Shown: positions 19,223-26,567 of the stretch, in pieces
Layout of the letters: every line of letters starts with the position of its first letter
Numbering within the stretch: the first letter of the stretch is position 1
Assembly (NCBI RefSeq): GCF_030689645.1
Contig: NZ_JAUYFU010000018.1
Span: 1 to 41,835, forward strand
Direction: 5' to 3'
Length of the DNA stretch: 41,835 nucleotides
DNA from: Humidesulfovibrio sp.
GTDB lineage: Bacteria; Desulfobacterota; Desulfovibrionia; Desulfovibrionales; Desulfovibrionaceae
Position numbers and translations under genes: made by a program
The notes under the pieces: model-generated
What the model was told of the DNA's origin: nothing
Databases searched by the model: none
The model's input: the letters and a program-made list of their open reading frames with translations, nothing else

Positions 19223-19684
19223 ATGCGCCCAAAAAAAGACTCCACAGACCAGCAGACACCTCACCAGGCGTTCACCTCCTATTTGCAGGAGCACCGTCTG
19301 AAGATCACCCCGCAACGCAGGTTGATCCTGGATATCTTTCTGCTGGAGCCGGGGCACGTGTCCTCTGAAGAACTCTACGCCAAGGTCAAGCGCCGCGACG
19401 GCTCCATCGGTCAGGCCACTGTGTACCGCACGCTGAAGCTCCTGGCGGGGTGCGGGCTGGCAGAGGCCGTGAGCTTCGCCGACGGCATCACGCGCTATGA
19501 GCCGCATTTCGGAGTGGATCACCACGACCACCTCATCTGTGAGGCTTGCGGACACACCATCGAGATCATGGACCCGGTCATCGAGAGCAGGCAGGAGGAG
19601 CTGGCCGCCAAGTACGGCTTTAGTCTGGCGCGGCACAAGATGGACCTGTATGGCCTGTGCCCCAAGTGCAGACCCGCCAACTAG
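19223..19684 (+). CDS. Fur family transcriptional regulator
   Basis: Fur-family repressors sense metal or peroxide and bind DNA as dimers. The 153 residues contain a winged-helix DNA-binding domain (about 15-90) with RLKITPQRRLILDIFL and the recognition region GQATVYRTLKLLAGCGL. The dimer/metal domain follows, with HHDH at 100-103 and two CxxC pairs, C106/C109 and C146/C149, which form the structural zinc site. Fur, Zur and PerR cannot be told apart by eye. An A7 run lies just after the start codon. It is divergent from the 56-aa gene, so the shared 146-nt region may be its own target. Confidence 0.92.
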   Translation: MRPKKDSTDQQTPHQAFTSYLQEHRLKITPQRRLILDIFLLEPGHVSSEELYAKVKRRDGSIGQATVYRTLKLLAGCGLAEAVSFADGITRYEPHFGVDHHDHLICEACGHTIEIMDPVIESRQEELAAKYGFSLARHKMDLYGLCPKCRPAN

Positions 19685-19700
19685 CTTTGCAGCCGCTCCT

Positions 19701-20348
19701 TCACTCCGTTTTGACCGCTCCGCTTGCGCGGAACGGTGTTCCCGCAAAGTAATACAGAAATTTCGCGCACTCGATGATGACGTGCCGGGCTGAGGTCTGG
19801 TGCGTCCACCACTTGCGCTCAAAGCGCTCGTAGGGCGGGGTGGAGAGAATGATCTCGCGTCCTGGCAGCAGGCGCTGCAGAATCAGCTTGGCCCTGCGGC
19901 TGTGGTGGGGCGAGGTGACCACCAGGACGGTCTTGACCTCCGGGCCGAAGAGCTGCGCCAGATGTTCCCCCTCGTCCACGGTGCTGAGCAGATCCTGGCC
20001 ATACAGGCGCACGGCCTCCGGCGGCACGCCCTTGAGGCTCAGGGCCTGCATGGTGCGGACCTCCTCCGGCTCGCTGGGCATGCCCAGGCTGACCAGGGGC
20101 TCCTGGGACTCGTTCATGGGCCGGCAGGTGTAGATCACCGGGGCCAGGCCGCGCAGGTACAAATCCGCGGCATGCACGGCCCGGCGCGGATCGCCGCCCA
20201 AAAGCACCAGGGCGTCGGCTGGCTTCAGCTCGTCGTCCACGCGCAGCCACCACCCGGCGGTGAGCAGGGCCCCTGCGCCCAGCAGCAGCGCCAGCAGGCT
20301 GAGCGCCCCCCAAGCCTTGAGCAGGAACCCCAGCGTCTTGCGGATCAT
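19701..20348 (-). CDS. YdcF family (DUF218) membrane-anchored protein
   Basis: The 215 residues begin with a transmembrane anchor (about 10-33), then a Rossmann-like DUF218 domain. The domain is recognised by [21 protein letters not shown] near the start, [10 protein letters not shown] in the middle (the usual Thr-Glu pair) and [19 protein letters not shown]. Family members include SanA and ElyC, linked to envelope integrity, but biochemical roles are poorly known. It overlaps tgt by 4 nt (ATGA) and is last in the nth-tgt-ydcF unit. Near its end lies an inverted repeat, TCCGC-TTGC-GCGGA, in the coding sequence. Confidence 0.85.
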   Translation of the reverse strand: MIRKTLGFLLKAWGALSLLALLLGAGALLTAGWWLRVDDELKPADALVLLGGDPRRAVHAADLYLRGLAPVIYTCRPMNESQEPLVSLGMPSEPEEVRTMQALSLKGVPPEAVRLYGQDLLSTVDEGEHLAQLFGPEVKTVLVVTSPHHSRRAKLILQRLLPGREIILSTPPYERFERKWWTHQTSARHVIIECAKFLYYFAGTPFRASGAVKTE

Positions 20349-21493
20349 TTGATGCCGTCCGAGTTGCCCGGCGTGAACACGTCCACGTAGCGCGCTTTGA
20401 GCTGCGCGAAACGGCCTTCAGCGATGGCCTCCCGCGCCTGGCGCACCAGGGTGAGGAAAAAAGTGATGTTGTGCAGAGAATTCAGCCGGTAGCTCAGGAT
20501 CTCCTGGGCCACGTAGAGGTGGCGCAGGTAGGCCTTGCTGAAGGTGCGGCAGGTGTAGCAGGGGCAGTCGGGGTCGAGGGGGCTGTCGTCCTCGCGGTAC
20601 TCGGCCCTGCGGATGTTCACCTTGCCGCGTGAGGTGTACAGCGTGCCGTTCCTCGCGTTTCTGGTGGGCAGCACGCAGTCGAACATGTCCACCCCGGATT
20701 CTATGCCCTCCAGAATATCCAGCGGCGTGCCCACGCCCATGAGGTAGCGCGGGGTTGCGGCAGGCATGAGCGGCGTGATGTGGTGCAGCATGTCGTACAT
20801 TTCCGTGGTGCTTTCGCCCACTGAGAGCCCGCCGATGGCGAACCCGTCGAAGTCGATCTCTGCCAGCTGCTCCAGGCTGCGCTCCCGAAGATCCTTGAAG
20901 AAGCCGCCCTGGATGATGCCGAACAGGAGCTGCCCGTTCTTGTGCCTGGGATGCGCCTCGCGGCAGCGCCTGGCCCAGCGCGTGGTGAGCTCCAGTGACT
21001 TGGCGGTGTAGTCGTAGTCCTGTCCGTAGGCCACGCATTCGTCCAGCACCATCATGATGTCCGAGCCGATGTTGTTCTGGATGCTCATGACTTTTTCCGG
21101 CGTGAAGAGGTGCTTGCTGCCGTCAAGGTGGGAGCGGAACTCCACGCCCTGCTCGGAGAGCTTGCGGATCTCCTTCAGGCTGAATACCTGGAAGCCGCCG
21201 CTGTCCGTCAGAATGGGCTTGTTCCAGTTGGCGAAGCGGTGCAGGCCGCCGCGCCGGGCCAGCAGCTCGTCGCCCGGGCGCAGGTACAGATGGTAGGTGT
21301 TGCCCAGAATGATCTGGGACCCGGCGTTCAGCAGGTCGTCCGGGGCCAGGGCCTTGACGCTGCCCTGGGTGCCCACGGGCATGAAGATGGGCGTCTCTAT
21401 GACGCCGTGGGCCGTGGTCAGGCTGCCGCGGCGCGCCTGGCCATCGGTGGCCGTGATGCTGAACTGGCCGAGGGTCGAGGGATCGTACGTCAT
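20345..21493 (-). CDS. tgt: Queuine tRNA-ribosyltransferase (TGT)
   Basis: Bacterial TGT swaps the wobble guanine of GUN-anticodon tRNAs for preQ1; one substrate class is the tRNA-Asn(GUU) encoded in this window. The 382 residues match the family length. DSGGFQVF lies at 97-104 (D97 is an active-site acid), the nucleophile D272 lies in [14 protein letters not shown], and the zinc site is C310, C312, C315 and H341 (C-x-C-x2-C-x25-H). ATG 21493 is chosen because AAGGA lies 6 nt upstream; longer in-frame starts add unrelated sequence. It overlaps nth and ydcF by 4 nt each. Confidence 0.97.
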   Translation of the reverse strand: MTYDPSTLGQFSITATDGQARRGSLTTAHGVIETPIFMPVGTQGSVKALAPDDLLNAGSQIILGNTYHLYLRPGDELLARRGGLHRFANWNKPILTDSGGFQVFSLKEIRKLSEQGVEFRSHLDGSKHLFTPEKVMSIQNNIGSDIMMVLDECVAYGQDYDYTAKSLELTTRWARRCREAHPRHKNGQLLFGIIQGGFFKDLRERSLEQLAEIDFDGFAIGGLSVGESTTEMYDMLHHITPLMPAATPRYLMGVGTPLDILEGIESGVDMFDCVLPTRNARNGTLYTSRGKVNIRRAEYREDDSPLDPDCPCYTCRTFSKAYLRHLYVAQEILSYRLNSLHNITFFLTLVRQAREAIAEGRFAQLKARYVDVFTPGNSDGIK

Positions 21494-22146
21494 TTGAGTC
21501 CTTTGCGTGGGCAGAGTGCGTTGAGCGGGCATTCGTCGCACTTCGGCCTGCGAGCGTCGCAGATCTCGCGGCCGAAGAAAACCAGGTAGTGGTTGATGTC
21601 CGCCCACTGGGAGCGGTCGAAAAGCGGAATCAGGTCGCGCTCAATGATCTTGGGGTCTAAGCTTTCCGTCAGGCCCAGGCGAAAGGCAAGGCGAGTCACG
21701 TGGGTGTCCACGGCGATGCCTTCGTTGATGCCGAAAGCGCTGCCCAGCACGATGTTGGCCGTTTTCCTGGCCACGCCGCCGAGTGTGATGAGTTCGGCCA
21801 TGGTGCGCGGCACCTCGCCGCCGTACACGGTCATGATGCGCTGCGCCGCAGCCTTCAGGTTCTTGGCCTTGTTGCGGTAGAAGCCCGTTGAGTGCACCAC
21901 GGCCTCAATGTCCTGCACATCGGCCTGCGCCAGGTCGCCGATGGCGGGCCAACGCTGGAAAAGCACGGGCGTCACCTTGTTCACGCGGGCGTCGGTGCAC
22001 TGGGCGGCCAGGGCCGTGGCCACCAGCAGTCCCCAAGGGTCCTTGAAGTCCAGCATGGGCGCGGGCGAGGGGTAGCGCGCCGCCAGCAGGGCGAATATGG
22101 CCTGGGCGCGTTCCCTCAACTGTGCCGGGGCGGGCTTGGCGGGCAT
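21490..22146 (-). CDS. nth: Endonuclease III (DNA glycosylase/AP lyase)
   Basis: Nth removes oxidised pyrimidines and cuts abasic sites in base-excision repair. The 218 residues hold a helix-hairpin-helix motif [17 protein letters not shown] with catalytic K128, then D147 in [11 protein letters not shown]-terminal [4Fe-4S] cluster loop has C196, C203, C206 and C212 (C-x6-C-x2-C-x5-C). All active residues are present. ATG 22146 has AAGGAG 8 nt upstream. A TTGCCT box (22218-22223) may be the promoter -35, but its -10 is poor. It leads the nth-tgt-ydcF overlapping unit. Confidence 0.96.
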   Translation of the reverse strand: MPAKPAPAQLRERAQAIFALLAARYPSPAPMLDFKDPWGLLVATALAAQCTDARVNKVTPVLFQRWPAIGDLAQADVQDIEAVVHSTGFYRNKAKNLKAAAQRIMTVYGGEVPRTMAELITLGGVARKTANIVLGSAFGINEGIAVDTHVTRLAFRLGLTESLDPKIIERDLIPLFDRSQWADINHYLVFFGREICDARRPKCDECPLNALCPRKGLK

Positions 22147-22306
22147 GGCTGGGACTCCTTGCGAAAAGTTCGCGCGCGGGCGCGATTTCCGGCGTGGGTA
22201 GCATTCGAAGCGTGGCGAGGCAAGGGCGGGCAGGCGGGGTCTAGTGCGGGCCGTTGCCGGACGTGGGGAAACGCCTTGATTTCGTGTTGCCAGGAGCACT
22301 GAAGTG

Positions 22307-22342
22307 TGGTTCAAACCAGGGATGCGGGATGGTTTTAAACCA
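22307..22342 (+). promoter_or_regulatory. Tandem palindromes upstream of the cytochrome c gene (candidate operator)
   Basis: TGGTT-CA-AACCA (22307-22318) and TGGTTT-T-AAACCA (22330-22342) are two related palindromes whose starts are 23 nt apart, about two helical turns. A possible promoter, TTGCCA (22287-22292), 17 nt, TTCAAA (22310-22315), would place the first palindrome on the -10 and the second just after the transcription start. Confidence 0.45.
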
Positions 22343-22376
22343 GCCCGGCCTACAGTACAACAATGAAGGCAGCGCC

Positions 22377-22661
22377 ATGAAAAAGCTCGTTATTTTTGCC
22401 ATCGGCTCCTATTCTCTGCTCATGGTTGTGTCCCTGGTGTTTGCCCAGGCCAGCGCGGGCAAGCTGACTGCCCAGGTCTGCTCCGCCTGCCATAGCACGG
22501 CGCGCATCTGCGAGAAGCTGGGCAACCGCAAGCCCGAGGTCTGGCTGCAGACGGTTGAGCGCATGAAGAGCAACGGGGCCAAGCTGTCCGCTGCGGATGT
22601 GACCACAGTGACCGAGTACCTCGCCACGGCCAAGCCCGGCTCCAAGCCCGTCTGCCAGTAG
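22377..22661 (+). CDS. Small monohaem c-type cytochrome
   Basis: The 94-residue protein has a signal peptide (about 1-27) and one haem-binding motif CSACH (C35, C38, H39). M63 in VERMKSNG is the likely distal ligand, and a C-terminal helix follows. It would act in the periplasm as an electron carrier. Two extra cysteines, C45 and C93 (the next-to-last residue), could form a disulfide. ATG 22377 has GAAGG upstream and is supported by the signal peptide. The redox partner is not shown by context; the next gene is cutA, 7 nt on. Confidence 0.8.
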   Translation: MKKLVIFAIGSYSLLMVVSLVFAQASAGKLTAQVCSACHSTARICEKLGNRKPEVWLQTVERMKSNGAKLSAADVTTVTEYLATAKPGSKPVCQ

Positions 22662-22668
22662 GCCCCAC

Positions 22669-22989
22669 GTGGCCGCGCACCTGGTCTACGTCACCGCGCC
22701 CAGCCTGGCCGAGGCCGAGAGCCTGGCTCGGCTGGCTGTGGAGGGGCGTCTGGCCGCCTGCGCCAACATTCTGCCGGGCATGCGCTCACTCTATTGGTGG
22801 CAGGGCGCGCTGGAAAGCGCCGAGGAAGTCGTGCTGTTGCTCAAGACCTCTGAGGCCCTCGTTCCCGCCTTGACCAAGGCCCTGACCGAGGCCCACAGCT
22901 ACGACTGCCCCTGCGTGGTGGCGCTGCCCATTGTCCAGGGCAACCCGGATTTCCTGCGCTGGATAGAGGCCGAGACAGCGCCCCGCTGA
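22669..22989 (+). CDS. cutA: Divalent-cation tolerance protein CutA
   Basis: CutA is a small trimeric ferredoxin-fold protein associated with copper and other divalent cation tolerance; its exact role is unsettled. The 106 residues are standard for the family, with VYVTAPSLAEAESLARLAVE, ACANILPGMRSLYWWQGALE, and then LLLKT and the YDCPCVVALPI strand. The start is GTG at 22669, 7 nt after the cytochrome stop, with a poor ribosome site, so translation may be coupled to the cytochrome. Confidence 0.92.
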   Translation: MAAHLVYVTAPSLAEAESLARLAVEGRLAACANILPGMRSLYWWQGALESAEEVVLLLKTSEALVPALTKALTEAHSYDCPCVVALPIVQGNPDFLRWIEAETAPR

Positions 22990-23038
22990 AGACGATCATA
23001 CACCCGGCGGACTTTGTTTCGCCTCATCTGGAGGATTC

Positions 23039-23974
23039 ATGCAGCTGTATATTTCCGGTTCCCTGGCCCTTGACCGCATCATGAACTTTCCCGGCAAGTT
23101 CGCCGACCACATCCTGCCGGACAAGATCCACATCCTGAACGTCTGCTTCCTGGTGGACGGGCTGAACGAATATTTCGGCGGCACGGCGGGCAACATCGCC
23201 TACAACCTGTCCATGCTGGGCGAGAAGCCGCTGATCCTGGGCTGCGCAGGCAAGGACTTCGCCCCCTACTCCGAGCGCCTGAAGGGCCTGGGCCTGTCCC
23301 TCGACGGCATTCGCGTCGTGGAGAGCCAGTTCACCGCCGGGGCGTACATCACCACCGACGAGACCGACAACCAGATCACCGGCTTCAACCCCGGAGCCAT
23401 GCGCGAGCCCTGCGGCTACAAGTTTCCGGCCAAGCACGAGGGCAAGGTCATGGGCATCATCTCGCCGGGCAACGTGCAGGACATGGTGGAGCTGCCCGTG
23501 TACTTCAAGAAGGCGGGCATCCCCTACATATTTGATCCGGGCCAGCAGATCACGGCCCTGACGGGCGAGCAGATGGCCGGGGCCATAGACGGCTCCTTCG
23601 CCCTGTGCACCAACGACTACGAGCTGGAGATGGTCATGAAGGCCACCGGCCTTTCCCGCGCGGAGCTGCTCAAGCGCACCGGCGCGCTGGTCACCACCCT
23701 GGGCGACCAGGGCAGCCTCATCGCCCAGGGCGAAACGGAGACCCGCGTGGCCGCCGTGAAGGTCGACAAGGCCCTTGATCCCACGGGCGCAGGCGACGCC
23801 TATCGCGCAGGGCTTTTGAAGGGACTGAGCCTGGGCCAGAGCCTGCCCGAGGCCGCGGCCCTGGGCAGCGTGTGCGCGGCCTTCTGCGTGGCGCACAAGG
23901 GCACCCAGGAGCACAGCTTCACCATGCAGAGCTTCAACGCCAGCCTGACCGCCCACTTCGGCCGGAGCATCTAG
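23039..23974 (+). CDS. PfkB/ribokinase family kinase (adenosine-kinase-like)
   Basis: The family phosphorylates sugars or nucleosides with ATP. The 311 residues include the N-terminal glycine motif EYFGGTAGNIAYNLSMLG (about 44-61) and the catalytic signature DPTGAGDAYRAG (247-258, base D253). NIAYNLSMLG and TNDYELEMVM resemble adenosine-kinase-like and archaeal nucleoside kinase branches more than fructose kinases, but the substrate cannot be assigned. A strong GGAGG ribosome site precedes the ATG. It is the first of three unrelated kinases in a row. Confidence 0.88.
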   Translation: MQLYISGSLALDRIMNFPGKFADHILPDKIHILNVCFLVDGLNEYFGGTAGNIAYNLSMLGEKPLILGCAGKDFAPYSERLKGLGLSLDGIRVVESQFTAGAYITTDETDNQITGFNPGAMREPCGYKFPAKHEGKVMGIISPGNVQDMVELPVYFKKAGIPYIFDPGQQITALTGEQMAGAIDGSFALCTNDYELEMVMKATGLSRAELLKRTGALVTTLGDQGSLIAQGETETRVAAVKVDKALDPTGAGDAYRAGLLKGLSLGQSLPEAAALGSVCAAFCVAHKGTQEHSFTMQSFNASLTAHFGRSI

Positions 23975-24030
23975 CCCGGTCGACACCGCCCCGCGCCTGC
24001 TTCCGGGCGCGGCAACCGGAAGGAGGGTCC

Positions 24031-25122
24031 ATGATCGACCTGAAGCCGGAGAGCGTTTCCGAGTACCTGCGCCGGGCCTTCGGGCCTGGCGCGGTCCTCG
24101 CGGACCTGGGGGCCATCGGCACCCTGGACAAGCAGGGCATCAAGCGTTTCGGCTACGGCAAGCCGCTGCTCGTCCGCTTCAGCGTGGACGGCGAACCCCG
24201 CGAAGGGGTGCTGTCCGTCATGCGCGGCGACAAATACGGCCACCAGTTCTACTGGGATCGCGCCGCCATCCTCATGTTCCAGTTCGAGACCTCGGCCCGC
24301 CTGCCGCGCCACGTGCGGCCCATGGGCTTGGGCTATGTGGACGATCAGAACCGCCTCATCCCCGTGGTCGAGCCCCGCGAATTCTTCATCATGAACGAGA
24401 AACTTGAGGGCTACGACTACTTCCTTGATCTGGAGCGCGTGCGCGAGGGCGACTACCGCCCTGGCGACCTTGAGCTGGCGCGCGGCCTTGCGCGCTGGCT
24501 GGCCGAAATCCACGCCGGGAAAAAGGCCGACCCGGACCTCTATTACCGCCACGTGCGCAACCTGCTGGGCGCCAGCGAGTGCATCATGGGCCTTGTGGAC
24601 GAGGCCTTTCCTCACCCCTGCGAGTTCTTGGCCGACGAAGACTTCATCCGGCTGGAGAAGCGCCTTATCGATTGGCGCTGGAGGCTGCGCGGGTATGCCC
24701 ACCGCTTGAGCGTGGTGCATGGCGACGTGCACCCCTGGAACATCCTGGTGGACGGCCAGGGCGGCTTCTCCGTGCTGGACCGCAGCCGGGGCGAGTGGGG
24801 CGAGCCCGCTGGCGACCTGGCCTCCCTGGCCGCCAACTATCTGCTCTTCGGCCTGCTTGCGAACCCGGATGAGGCGCGGCTTTCCGGCCCCTTTGCCGAG
24901 CTGTGGACCGCGCTCTTCGAGGAATATCTGGCGGGCACCGGCGATGCCGGAATTCTTGAGGCCATGGCCCCGTTCTTCGTATTCCGGGGTCTGGTCATCG
25001 TCTCGCCGGAGTGGTACCCTAACCATCCCGCCCCGGTGCGGCGCGCCCTGGTCCGCTTCCTCACCAGCGTGCTGGAGGACGACTCCTTCGACTGGCGCAA
25101 CGTCAACAAATATCTGGAGTAG
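24031..25122 (+). CDS. Aminoglycoside-phosphotransferase-fold (protein-kinase-like) kinase
   Basis: The 363 residues have the APH/choline-kinase pattern: VVHGDVHPWNILVD (catalytic D232, N237), followed by the metal-binding D250 in SVLDRSRGEWGEPAGDLAS. The N-lobe is unusual for APH. It has VRFSVDGEPREGVLSVMRGD rather than an obvious glycine-rich loop plus lysine. The substrate is unknown; members phosphorylate sugars, choline and other small molecules. ATG 24031 has GGAAGGAGG upstream. It lies 56 nt after the PfkB gene and 2 nt before the APS-kinase-like gene, so the three are very likely co-expressed. An antibiotic-resistance role is not supported. Confidence 0.82.
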   Translation: MIDLKPESVSEYLRRAFGPGAVLADLGAIGTLDKQGIKRFGYGKPLLVRFSVDGEPREGVLSVMRGDKYGHQFYWDRAAILMFQFETSARLPRHVRPMGLGYVDDQNRLIPVVEPREFFIMNEKLEGYDYFLDLERVREGDYRPGDLELARGLARWLAEIHAGKKADPDLYYRHVRNLLGASECIMGLVDEAFPHPCEFLADEDFIRLEKRLIDWRWRLRGYAHRLSVVHGDVHPWNILVDGQGGFSVLDRSRGEWGEPAGDLASLAANYLLFGLLANPDEARLSGPFAELWTALFEEYLAGTGDAGILEAMAPFFVFRGLVIVSPEWYPNHPAPVRRALVRFLTSVLEDDSFDWRNVNKYLE

Positions 25123-25124
25123 CC

Positions 25125-25778
25125 ATGGCCCAAACACAGATGCCGCCGCCGTCCGCACACGCGGGCTGGGCCCTGTGGTTCACGGGCCTGCCCGGCTGCG
25201 GCAAGAGCACCATCGCCCGCGCCGTGCATGGGGAGCTTGCGCGCCGGGGGGTCGACGCCTCGCTCCTGCTCATGGATGAGCGGCGAAAGGCCTATTTCCC
25301 GCACCCGGCCTACAGCGCGGAAGAACGCGCCCAGGCCTACACGCTTTTCGCCCGCGAGGCTGCGGATCTCGTCGCCGCAGGGCGCGGGGTGATTTTGGAC
25401 GCCACGGCGCACCGGCTGGTCATGCGCCAGGAGGCGCGGAGCGTCATTCCCCGCTTTGCCGAGGTGCTGGTGCGCTGCCCGCTGCCTGAGGCCATGCGCC
25501 GCGAGGCCGTGCGCTCCAGCCAGTCCGCCATGGGTGGGCACCACCGGGGTTACGTCATGCCCGGCATGTATCAGAAGGCCATCATGCGCAAGCGCACCGG
25601 CGTGGCCGTGCCCGGCCTGGGCCAGGTGGTTGGCGTGGATGTGCAGTATGAGGAGAACCCGGAGGCCGAGTGCGTGCTCGACGCCATGCGCCCTGTGGAG
25701 GAGAACGCCCGGGCAGTGTTGCAGTTTCTTGATGCCTGGCTGCCTGGCCTGCCTCCGGAGCCTAAGGACGCGGCATGA
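25125..25778 (+). CDS. APS-kinase-like P-loop kinase, divergent
   Basis: The 217 residues match the CysC (adenylylsulfate kinase) fold. The P-loop GLPGCGKST is at 21-29. The equivalent of the DGD motif reads LLMDERRKAYF, the equivalent of the ISP motif reads VILDATAHRLVMRQEARS, and the later VDVQYEENPEAECVLD matches the CysC YE-x-P strand. The residues that differ are those that bind APS in true CysC, so another acceptor is likely (inference). It starts 2 nt after the APH-fold kinase gene and overlaps the methyltransferase gene by 4 nt. No other sulfate-assimilation gene is nearby. Confidence 0.8.
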   Translation: MAQTQMPPPSAHAGWALWFTGLPGCGKSTIARAVHGELARRGVDASLLLMDERRKAYFPHPAYSAEERAQAYTLFAREAADLVAAGRGVILDATAHRLVMRQEARSVIPRFAEVLVRCPLPEAMRREAVRSSQSAMGGHHRGYVMPGMYQKAIMRKRTGVAVPGLGQVVGVDVQYEENPEAECVLDAMRPVEENARAVLQFLDAWLPGLPPEPKDAA

Positions 25779-26416
25779 TGAGCCTCCCGCCCGAGGCCGT
25801 GTCCGATGCCTCCTACGCCTTTGGGCTGTGGACCGGCTGGGGCATTCTGCACAGCATCTTGGCCTCGCGCCGGGTGAAGGCCGCCTGCGAGCTGGTGCTC
25901 GGCCCGCGCTACGCCTTGTATCCCTTCGGCTATGCGGTCATCAGCCTGTGGACCTTCTGGCTGGTGCTGGCCAAGGAGCCGAATTTGCCCCAGGTGCTTT
26001 GGGCCTTGGAAGGCCTGCCGAAGTATCTTCTGTACGCAGCGCAGGGGCTTGGCCTCGGGCTGCTGGCCTGGGCCGCAATCACCGTGGCGGGTCTGAAAAT
26101 GCTGGGCCTGCCGCAACTGGCCGACATGCTGCGGGGCCGCGTGCCCGACGAGGCGGACATCCGGCGCGACTTTCGGGCCAACGGCCCCTACGCCCTGGTG
26201 CGCCATCCCATGCACGCGGGCGGCATCCTCTTTCTTGCCTGCGCGCCGGTGCAGACCCTTGGGGGCCTTGTGTTCGCCGCGTTCGGCTGCGCGTACATGG
26301 TCATCGGCTCGCTTCTGGAGGAGCGCAGGCTGGCGCATGATCTTGGTCCGGTGTGGGACGACTACGCCCGGCGCGTGCCAATGTTTGCGCCATTTTTGGG
26401 CCACCGCCCAAGGTGA
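25775..26416 (+). CDS. Isoprenylcysteine methyltransferase (ICMT/PEMT-like) family membrane protein
   Basis: The 213-residue polytopic protein has about five hydrophobic segments. It carries the family C-terminal signature: GPYALVRHPMHAGGIL (about residues 141-156), then GSLLEERRLAHDLGPVWDDYARRVP, which form the SAM-binding site in ICMT/NnrU-type proteins. The bacterial substrate is unknown; lipid or small hydrophobic thiol acceptors are possible. ATG 25775 overlaps the APS-kinase-like stop (ATGA). It may form the tail of the three-kinase unit, because a promoter candidate for miaB follows it. Confidence 0.78.
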   Translation: MMSLPPEAVSDASYAFGLWTGWGILHSILASRRVKAACELVLGPRYALYPFGYAVISLWTFWLVLAKEPNLPQVLWALEGLPKYLLYAAQGLGLGLLAWAAITVAGLKMLGLPQLADMLRGRVPDEADIRRDFRANGPYALVRHPMHAGGILFLACAPVQTLGGLVFAAFGCAYMVIGSLLEERRLAHDLGPVWDDYARRVPMFAPFLGHRPR

Positions 26417-26496
26417 AGCCAGCCCTCATGATGCCCGGCTCTTTGTCGCGCCGCCTGGAGCCATCCTGAGCGTCGGCCTCTGTTATTATCAGGACA

Positions 26497-26525
26497 TTGA
26501 CCTGGGCCGAGAAGGGGTCTATGCC
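26497..26525 (+). promoter_or_regulatory. Candidate promoter of miaB
   Basis: TTGACC (26497-26502), 17 nt, TATGCC (26520-26525). A start near 26532 gives a leader of about 36 nt to the TTG at 26568. This would separate miaB from the kinase unit. Confidence 0.45.
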
Positions 26526-26567
26526 CGCTTCCGCACGGCCTGCACGAAACGATTTTTGGAGCCCCTT

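Noticed and set aside
19223-19240. Programmed frameshift at the A7 run in the Fur-family gene
   Set aside because: The run lies two codons after the start, the zero frame encodes the full protein and no alternative product is visible.
24031-25122. Aminoglycoside resistance gene
   Set aside because: The APH fold is shared by many metabolic kinases; context is two other kinases and no mobile element, so resistance is not supported.
25125-25778. Assimilatory APS kinase cysC
   Set aside because: The acceptor-site motifs differ from CysC and there are no cysD, cysN or cysH genes nearby.
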